The notes beneath the pieces were generated by a model. The model did no database searches, had not been told where the DNA came from, and saw only the letters and a list, made by a program, of their open reading frames with translations. Both the position numbers and the translations under genes were made by a program. Below are positions 59,001 through 64,000 of a stretch of 64,000 nucleotides of DNA, piece after piece. Source of the DNA: JAEMQF01 sp049297615 (GTDB lineage: Bacteria; Pseudomonadota; Gammaproteobacteria; Burkholderiales; Burkholderiaceae_C); contig JBAQUQ010000430.1 of the NCBI GenBank assembly GCA_049297615.1, forward strand, positions 1 through 64,000, written 5' to 3'. Position 1 is the first letter of the stretch; each line of letters opens with the position of its first letter.

Positions 59001-60189
59001 GGTCGATGATCCCGGCTACGGCCCGGATCGTCTGAGCGTGCGCGCGCAGGAGCTGATCACCGGCGGGCGGCGCATCACCAGCCTGGTGGCCGGTATCTCG
59101 CGCGACCCGGGCCAATGGCGCGCCTCGCTCGACGCCGACCAACTCAGCGGTTATGTCGAATACCGGCCGCCTCGGTTCGCGGTGTCGCGATCGCCGGCCG
59201 TGCCGAGCGCGACGCCCTCGACGGCAGTGCCCGGGCGCGTCTACGCGCGGCTGTCGCGGCTGTCCCTGCCCAAGAGCGATGTCGAGCAAATCGAGAGCAT
59301 GCTCGACGAGCCGCCGAGCAGTGTGCCGGCGCTTGACATCATCGTCGAAGCTTTCGAGTTGCGCGGCAAACAGCTCGGCCGCGTCGAAATCGTCGCCACG
59401 AATCAGCTCGGCAGCGACGCACGCGCATCGCGCGAGTGGCGCTTGTCGAAGTTCAGCATGACCACGCCCGAAGCCCAGCTCAGCGCCAGCGGCAACTGGT
59501 CGGCCGGCGGCGCCACGGCGCGCCGAGTCGAGATGGATTTCAAGCTGGACTTGCGCGACAGCGGTGCCTTCCTCGAACGGCTCGGCCTGGGCAAGGTGGT
59601 GCGCGGCGGCAAGGGTGTCCTGGCGGGCAAGGTGGCATGGCTGGGTTCACCGCTGACGCTCGACTTCGCGGCCATGAGCGGCCAGTTCAACGTGGCGGTG
59701 GAGGCCGGCCAGTTCCTCAAGGTCCACCCCGGCGCAGCGCGCCTGCTCGGCGTGCTGAGTCTGCAATCCCTGCCGCGCCGCTTGCTGCTGGACTTTCGCG
59801 ACGTTTTCGAAGAAGGCTTTGCGTTCGACAGTTTCCGTGGCGACGTGCGCGTCGACAAGGGCGTGGCGCACACCAACAACCTGCGCATGGGCGGGGTGCA
59901 GGCGGTGGTGCTGATGGAGGGCAGCGCCGACCTCGGACGCGAAACGCAAGACCTGCGCATCGTCGTCGTTCCGGAAATCAACGCCGGTACCGCGTCCTTG
60001 GCCTATGCCGTGATCAACCCGGCGGTCGGTCTGGGCACCTTCCTCGCCCAGTTGTTCCTGCGCCGCCCCCTGAGCGAGGCGGGAACGCGCGAGTTTCACG
60101 TCACCGGGACCTGGATCGACCCGCAGGTGGAGCGCATCGAGCGCAATGCACAGGCGCCGGTCCCCGAATCCGCGCCGCAGCCACGATGA
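56053..60189 (+). CDS. yhdP: YhdP-like AsmA-family envelope protein
   Basis: About 1378 aa, one of the longest genes here. An N-terminal cytoplasmic stretch of about 37 residues is followed by one membrane helix (LLLWPVLLLWTLLALAWLAL). The remainder is a long periplasmic beta-rich repeat-beta-groove region (LGLPVQIGHIAVRSSGWVPA; LRDVKLLDAQQRTALHLP). The C-terminus has LRIVVVPEINAGTASLAYAV and FHVTGTWIDPQVERI, as in YhdP. AsmA-like proteins are thought to carry phospholipids between inner and outer membrane; YhdP is one of the E. coli members. ATG 56053 is used; ATG 56101 with GAGG upstream is possible. It is coupled to the nitrilase gene (ATGA). Confidence 0.9.
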   Translation: MPSTLPPLDEALPPRGMGRSDAAAADRAVDAAQNRRRRWLLRLLLWPVLLLWTLLALAWLALHWLILPHIEEWRAPIELRASAALGLPVQIGHIAVRSSGWVPALELRDVKLLDAQQRTALHLPRVAVAISPQSLLDLEVNFDQLLIEGAELDVRRSADGQIFVAGLALGGGAGEGRAGADWFLSQHEFAIRGGTLRWTDEQRNAPTLALTDVQFVMRNGLLTHDVRLDATPPPEWGERFSLTGRFTQPLMAPSSQWQRWSGRAYAELPRANLSPLRRHVALPFELNEGSGALRAWFELREGTLQAATFDVALNQLGLRLGSQVEELRIEQLRGRIDAQRDANGGSVSLERFSFVTTDGTHWPGGAVKLKWRQREGESPSGGEFSAQSLDLALLAQIASRVPLGAALHQLLAELEPEGSLSDLSARWDGPFDAPTRYQVNGQVSALAFAARSADEPDRVGRPGLRNASLSLAANENGGTARLAVRDGWLDLPGLFEEPRVQLDRLNADLEWRIAAAKVTLIVKKATLANADAIGEFEAKWNTGPGAQAFGRGGRWPGQIELTGQLGAGLAARAARYLPLGIPESTRRYVERAVKGGQLRRLDVRVKGDLWDFPYFDPATSGEFRLAATADDVSFAFLPSAPATPTEAAFVSPWPELARVSGELVIDRASLEVKGARAQLGSVAWSSVQGGIRSVVDQRVLVLSGTAHGQASEMLRIVNASPVGDWLLRSLSRATASGNAELELGLNIPLREPAKAEVKGSVRLAGNDVRISPDSPLLAAAKGRVDFSHKGFAVVGATATAYGGDLAFDGGVQADGALRFNGRGTASVEALRRASELGLLSSVAPQLSGTVAYRIGLNFVQGHPEINVTSDLVGLASDLPAPLRKTAEAALPMHYSTSLVRESLRPGQPLADTLVLELGSLLQVRYRRDISGKAPRVTSGAIGVGEAAPALSQGVVVNVNLGAVNLDAWEAVYRKLFGDAADAAVDDPGYGPDRLSVRAQELITGGRRITSLVAGISRDPGQWRASLDADQLSGYVEYRPPRFAVSRSPAVPSATPSTAVPGRVYARLSRLSLPKSDVEQIESMLDEPPSSVPALDIIVEAFELRGKQLGRVEIVATNQLGSDARASREWRLSKFSMTTPEAQLSASGNWSAGGATARRVEMDFKLDLRDSGAFLERLGLGKVVRGGKGVLAGKVAWLGSPLTLDFAAMSGQFNVAVEAGQFLKVHPGAARLLGVLSLQSLPRRLLLDFRDVFEEGFAFDSFRGDVRVDKGVAHTNNLRMGGVQAVVLMEGSADLGRETQDLRIVVVPEINAGTASLAYAVINPAVGLGTFLAQLFLRRPLSEAGTREFHVTGTWIDPQVERIERNAQAPVPESAPQPR

Positions 60190-61040
60190 GAATCGCCGCA
60201 TTGCAGATGGTGTCGACGCCCGAGGTGGCGCGCAACCTCGAGGCCGCACGACGCCTGATCGCGCAAGCCGCAACGCAGGGTGCGCAACTCGTCGCCCTGC
60301 CTGAATACTTCTGCCTGATGGGGCGCACCGATCGCGACAAGCTCGAAGTCGCCGAGGCGCCAATGGGCCCGGTGGGCGCCGAAGCGCCGATCGGCAGCTC
60401 GGGCAGCACCGTGGGCGGGCCGATCCAGCAGGCTTTGTCCGCTGCTGCGCGTGCGCACGGCGTGTGGCTGATCGGCGGCACGCTGCCGCTGCGTTGCGAT
60501 GACCCGCAACGCGTGCGCAACAGCAGCTGCGTCTTCGCGCCCGACGGGGCCATGGCCGCACGTTATGACAAGATGCATTTGTTCGGCTTGGACAACGGCC
60601 GCGAGCGTTACGACGAAGCACGCGTGCTGCAAGCCGGCGCCGCGCCGGTGGCGGTGCAATGCGGCGCCTTGCGCGTCGGCCTGAGCGTGTGCTACGACCT
60701 GCGCTTTCCCGAGCTGTACCGTGCCCTGATGAACCCGCCCTGCGACCTGATCGCCGTGCCGTCGGCATTCACCTATACGACCGGCAGCGCGCATTGGGAG
60801 TTGCTGCTGCGCGCCCGCGCTGTCGAGAACCAAACCTATGTGATCGCCCCGGCGCAAGGCGGCACCCACGAGAACGCACGCCGCACCTGGGGCCACAGCA
60901 TGATCGTCGACCCCTGGGGCGAGGTGCTGGGCGTGTTGGCCGAGGGCGAAGGCGTCGTGATCGCCGAAGTCGACAGTGCGCGTCTGGCGGCGGTGCGCAA
61001 GCTATTGCCCGCTCTCGAACATCGGCGCATCGCAAGCTGA
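60186..61040 (+). CDS. Carbon-nitrogen hydrolase (Nit1/Nit2-like)
   Basis: 284 aa nitrilase superfamily. The triad is Glu40 in LPEYFCLMG, Lys129 in YDKMHLF and Cys169 in SVCYDLRFPELYR. FTYTTGSAHWELLLRARAVE and APAQGGTHENARRTWGHSMI are typical of the Nit1/Nit2 group. Members of this group act as omega-amidases or repair deaminated glutathione. Its exact substrate is unknown; deaminated-glutathione amidase is the best guess from the motif set. ATG 60186 overlaps the yhdP-like stop by ATGA. Confidence 0.92.
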   Translation: MRIAALQMVSTPEVARNLEAARRLIAQAATQGAQLVALPEYFCLMGRTDRDKLEVAEAPMGPVGAEAPIGSSGSTVGGPIQQALSAAARAHGVWLIGGTLPLRCDDPQRVRNSSCVFAPDGAMAARYDKMHLFGLDNGRERYDEARVLQAGAAPVAVQCGALRVGLSVCYDLRFPELYRALMNPPCDLIAVPSAFTYTTGSAHWELLLRARAVENQTYVIAPAQGGTHENARRTWGHSMIVDPWGEVLGVLAEGEGVVIAEVDSARLAAVRKLLPALEHRRIAS

Positions 61041-61139
61041 GGCTTGGCCACGCGTCGCCTTGCGCATGGCTATGATGCGGCGCTCGCCGTGCCCGGACTG
61101 ACACGCGCCGGCGTGTTCCCACCCCGACAAAGGACCGAC

Positions 61140-61787
61140 ATGACCCGGACTCGAAGCTTCGCCGCCACCGCGGTCTGGACGCTGGCCATCCTGTGCGGCT
61201 CGGCAGGGGCGAGCCGGCCCCTCGGCGTTGACCACGCGAATATCGATGCCAAGGGCACCGGTCACGTCGAAGCCTGGGTCGCGCGCGAGGCCCGCAAGGC
61301 CGACGTATTGCATGTCGCGCCGGCTTTCTCGCCGTGGGAAGTGGTCGAGTTGTCCGCCCTGCTCTCGCGCAATCGCACCAGTTCAACCAGCTCGGCGGCC
61401 GCCCTGGCGCGCTTTCGAATCACCGAGCCGCAAACATCCGGCTGCAATCTTCTGCTCGCGCTCGGCCATGAACACTTCAGCCCCGGCGGCAATCAGCCCT
61501 TCACCCACACCGCCGCGACCTGCAACCGGCGCGATTTCGCTCTGCACGCCACGCTCGGCGCCGCCAAGCCTTCGGGCAGGTCCAGCTTCGGGACCTGGGG
61601 CATCGCCCTGGAACATGACACCGGGACCTTCATCGCCCATGTCGAGTCGTTCGGCCAGGAGCATTCGAAGCCGACGTTTCAGCTCGGCGCGCGCAGGACG
61701 GTGGCCAAAGGCTGGCAGGTCGACGGGACGCTGGGGCGCTTGGACGGCTTGACGATATTCAGCCTGGGAGCGAAGTTCTTGTTTTGA
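61140..61787 (+). CDS. Small exported protein of unknown function
   Basis: 215 aa. A signal peptide is clear (FAATAVWTLAILCGSAGA, cleaved about residue 24). The mature part has no domain I can name. It is rich in alternating polar and hydrophobic residues, and the last residue is Phe (SLGAKFLF), as in many outer-membrane beta-barrels. Two cysteines (SGCNLLL and ATCNRRD) could form a disulfide. ATG 61140 has AAGGA upstream. It follows the nitrilase gene by about 100 bp and is convergent with korB. Confidence 0.7.
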   Translation: MTRTRSFAATAVWTLAILCGSAGASRPLGVDHANIDAKGTGHVEAWVAREARKADVLHVAPAFSPWEVVELSALLSRNRTSSTSSAAALARFRITEPQTSGCNLLLALGHEHFSPGGNQPFTHTAATCNRRDFALHATLGAAKPSGRSSFGTWGIALEHDTGTFIAHVESFGQEHSKPTFQLGARRTVAKGWQVDGTLGRLDGLTIFSLGAKFLF

Positions 61788-61814
61788 ACGGCACGGCACG
61801 GCGGCCGTCGTGCC

Positions 61815-62870
61815 TCAGGCCAGCTCCGCATTGATCGCCGCCAGCGCCGCCGCGCCCGGGCACAACTCGGCTTCGCCCAGGCGATTCAGCGGCGCCTGCA
61901 CCGTCTTCAGATGCGCGTGCAGGTCCTGCGCCGCGGCGTTCACGTAGAGCAAGCCGGTCAGGATTTCGCCGCGCGCTTCGTGGGCGGCGATGTGGCTCAT
62001 CGCCGCCAGGCGGTCCCCCGCGTCGTAGCCGCGCCCGAGTTTGCGCAGGCGCAGCACGCTGCCGTCGTGCTGGGTCACTTCGATCACTTCGCCCGGTGCG
62101 TACAGCGCCGTGATCGCATCGCGCGAGGCGATGAAGTCGACCCGGTTCACGGCTTCGTTGTGGGCGCGCACATAGTCGTAGCTCTTCGTGCTGCCGGCGT
62201 GGTTGTTGAACGCGACGCAGGGGCTGATGACGTCGATCAGGGCCGCGCCGTTGTGGCGCAACGCGCCTTTGAGCAAGGGGACGAGCTGTTCCTTGTCGCC
62301 CGAGAAACTGCGCGCCACGTAACTCGCGCCCATTTGCAGGGCGAGCGAGACCAGGTCGATGGCGGTGTCGCTGTTGATTGCGCCCTTCTTGCTCTTGCTG
62401 CCGGCGTCGGCGGTGGCCGAAAACTGGCCCTTGGTGAGGCCGTAGACGCCATTGTTCTCGACGATATAGGTCATGTTCACGCCGCGCCGCATGGCGTGCG
62501 CGAACTGGCCCAGGCCGATGGAGGCCGAATCGCCGTCACCCGAGACCCCCAGATACAAGAGCTCGCGGTTGGCCAGGTTCGCGCCGGTCAGCACCGAAGG
62601 CATGCGGCCATGCACGGTGTTGAAGCCGTGCGAGTTGCCGAGGAAGTAGTCGGGCGTCTTGGACGAACAACCGATGCCCGAGAGCTTGGCGACACGGTGC
62701 GGTTCGATCGCCAGCTCCCAGCACGCCTGCACGAGGGCGGCGGAAATCGAATCGTGGCCGCAGCCGGCGCACAGCGTCGAGACCTTGCCTTCATAATCGC
62801 GCCGCGTCAGGCCCAGGGTGTTCTTCGGCAGGGTGGGGTGGTGAAGTTTCGGTTTGGCGATGTAGGTCAT
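61815..62870 (-). CDS. korB: 2-oxoacid:ferredoxin oxidoreductase, beta subunit
   Basis: 351 aa thiamine-diphosphate subunit of a 2-oxoacid (probably 2-oxoglutarate):ferredoxin oxidoreductase. CAGCGHDSISAALVQACWEL and KLSGIGCSSKTPDYFLG supply iron-sulfur cluster cysteines. SGDGDSASIGLGQF is the TPP pyrophosphate and Mg motif. YIVENNGVYGLTKGQFSATA and LIDVISPCVAFNNHAGSTKS are family-typical. It oxidises a 2-oxoacid to acyl-CoA with ferredoxin as acceptor. ATG 62870 overlaps the korA stop (ATGA). The pair is not essential to the TCA cycle if an NAD-dependent dehydrogenase is also present. Confidence 0.93.
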   Translation of the reverse strand: MTYIAKPKLHHPTLPKNTLGLTRRDYEGKVSTLCAGCGHDSISAALVQACWELAIEPHRVAKLSGIGCSSKTPDYFLGNSHGFNTVHGRMPSVLTGANLANRELLYLGVSGDGDSASIGLGQFAHAMRRGVNMTYIVENNGVYGLTKGQFSATADAGSKSKKGAINSDTAIDLVSLALQMGASYVARSFSGDKEQLVPLLKGALRHNGAALIDVISPCVAFNNHAGSTKSYDYVRAHNEAVNRVDFIASRDAITALYAPGEVIEVTQHDGSVLRLRKLGRGYDAGDRLAAMSHIAAHEARGEILTGLLYVNAAAQDLHAHLKTVQAPLNRLGEAELCPGAAALAAINAELA

Positions 62871-64000
62871 GCCACCTTGCCTTTGCTGATCTTGCCGATG
62901 GGCTCGACATTGAAGCGCTTGATGCGAGCCGAGATTTCTTCCGTGATGAAACGCGCCGTGATCGGCGTGCCGTCGAAGTGCAGCACGGCCTCCAACTTGG
63001 CCGGATTCACTTCCTGCTCGGTGATCAGCACCGTGCGCAACTGCGCGTCGCGGTTTTGCTCGATCACGAACAGGTGCGCGTGCGCGGCGATGAACCGATC
63101 GACCGCCTCGCTGAACGGGAAAGCGCGCAGCCTCAGCAGGTCCACATGCACGCCCAGGACGCGCAACGACTCGAACGCCTCGTTCATCGCCGGGCTTGTC
63201 GAGCCGTAGTAGATGACACCGAAGCGCGTGGCACGCGAGGCCTGGCGTTGCACCGGTTGCGGCACGAGCGTCTTGGCGGTTTCGAACTTCTTCAGCAGGC
63301 GCTCGACGTTGTACATGTAGTCGGGCCCGGCCTCCGAATAGCGCGCATAGGCGTCGCGCGTCGTGCCGCGCGTGAAGTAGGCGCCGCGCTCGGGGTGCGT
63401 GCCGGGCGTAGTGCGGTAGGCGATGCCGTCGCCGTCAACGTCGAGGTAGCGGCCGAAATCCCGTCCGGCCTCCAGCTCCTCGAAGCCCATCACCTTGCCG
63501 CGGTCATAGCGCCGCGAATCGTCCCACTCGAGCGGCTCGCACAATCGGTGGTTCATGCCGATGTCCAGATCCGTCATCAGGAAGATCGGTGTCTGCAAGC
63601 GGTCGGCGAGGTCCAGGCACAAGGCAGCGAATTCGAAGCATTCGTGCGGGTCTTCGGGAAACAGCAACACGTGTTTGGTGTCGCCGTGTGACGCATAGGC
63701 ACAGCTCAGCACATCGGCCTGTTGGGTGCGCGTGGGCATGCCGGTGGACGGACCGCCGCGCTGCACATTGATGATCGTCACCGGAATTTCAGCGAAGTAG
63801 GCCAAGCCGATGAATTCCGCCATCAGCGAAATGCCGGGGCCCGAAGTGGCGGTGAACGCGCGCGCACCGTTCCAGCCCGCGCCGACGACGATGCCGATCG
63901 AGGCGATTTCGTCCTCGGCCTGCACGATGGCGAACTTGTTGCGTCCCGTGCTCTTCTCGACGCGCAGCCTGCCGCAGTATTTCTGGAAGGCCTCGGCGAG
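62867..64000 (-). CDS. korA: 2-oxoacid:ferredoxin oxidoreductase, alpha subunit (partial, N-terminus beyond window)
   Basis: 378 C-terminal codons are visible, open to the window's right edge; the N-terminal part (often a fused gamma domain) is missing. Features are GWNGARAFTATSGPGISLMA, IINVQRGGPSTGMPTRTQQA and DVLSCAYASHGDTKHVLLF of the pyrimidine-binding domain. AYFTRGTTRDAYARYSEAGP and VIYYGSTSPAMNEAFESL follow, then VHVDLLRLRAFPFSE and FVIEQNRDAQLRTVL in the transketolase C-terminal-like domain. It is cotranscribed and coupled with korB. Oxoglutarate is the most likely substrate by family; pyruvate cannot be excluded. Confidence 0.92.
   Translation of the reverse strand, partial: LAEAFQKYCGRLRVEKSTGRNKFAIVQAEDEIASIGIVVGAGWNGARAFTATSGPGISLMAEFIGLAYFAEIPVTIINVQRGGPSTGMPTRTQQADVLSCAYASHGDTKHVLLFPEDPHECFEFAALCLDLADRLQTPIFLMTDLDIGMNHRLCEPLEWDDSRRYDRGKVMGFEELEAGRDFGRYLDVDGDGIAYRTTPGTHPERGAYFTRGTTRDAYARYSEAGPDYMYNVERLLKKFETAKTLVPQPVQRQASRATRFGVIYYGSTSPAMNEAFESLRVLGVHVDLLRLRAFPFSEAVDRFIAAHAHLFVIEQNRDAQLRTVLITEQEVNPAKLEAVLHFDGTPITARFITEEISARIKRFNVEPIGKISKGKVA

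Overview
The window is a high-GC, gene-dense stretch of a chromosome from a betaproteobacterium, most likely of the order Burkholderiales. This rests on gene content and order: bamE-dapB-exbB-exbD-leuS-lptE-holA divergent from fur, lptD-surA-rsmA divergent from amgK, metX-metW behind a SAM-II-type leader, hpf-ptsN-hprK, and glnE divergent from a yhdP-like gene. No tRNA, rRNA, insertion sequence, prophage or CRISPR array was seen. No gene-free stretch exceeds 300 bases.

Layout, left to right. 1-1.7 kb: chromate resistance (chrB-chrA, chrA cut by the window edge) behind two identical operator-like palindromes. 1.7-5.1 kb: glycerol catabolism, glpK and glpD divergent. 5.1-7.3 kb: lemA and two TPM-domain genes. 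7.3-9.6 kb: purB and pyrF, translationally coupled. 9.8-12.9 kb: a three-gene set matching the URC uracil-degradation pathway (GTP cyclohydrolase II-like URC1, DUF1688/URC4, uracil phosphoribosyltransferase), then a lone Phd-like antitoxin. 13.2-19.0 kb: an 81-bp tandem duplication, an M48 peptidase, a DUF898 membrane protein, a glutathione S-transferase, a degenerate orphan response regulator and a membrane-anchored FMN glutamate-synthase-like protein. 19.1-21.0 kb: SAM-II riboswitch, metX and metW. 21-26 kb: a crotonase, an alpha/beta hydrolase, an M20 peptidase and a large FAD-dependent protein.

26-31.7 kb: amgK divergent from lptD-surA-rsmA (sugar salvage, LPS and outer-membrane assembly, ribosome maturation). 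31.7-32.8 kb: a secreted RNase Sa-like enzyme with its barstar-type inhibitor. 33-38.6 kb: maeB, then thiL-pgpA-pncC-ghrA on the other strand. 38.7-45.6 kb: a seven-gene colinear run, bamE to holA, divergent from fur. 46.2-48.3 kb: hpf, ptsN and hprK. 48.4-53.1 kb: corA, a di-iron ferritin-like protein, a second GST, rfaE2, an EamA transporter and a rhombosortase. 53.2-61.8 kb: glnE divergent from a giant AsmA/YhdP-like gene, a nitrilase-family gene and a small exported protein. 61.8-64 kb: korB and korA (cut by the right edge), a 2-oxoacid:ferredoxin oxidoreductase.

Most of the window is housekeeping. The parts most worth attention are the URC cluster, the SAM-II riboswitch with an unusual metX start, the RNase/barstar pair, the tandem operators at chrB, the 81-bp duplication at the end of the M48 gene, the orphan degenerate regulator and the rhombosortase. 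Functions are inferred by reading motifs; no database search was run.
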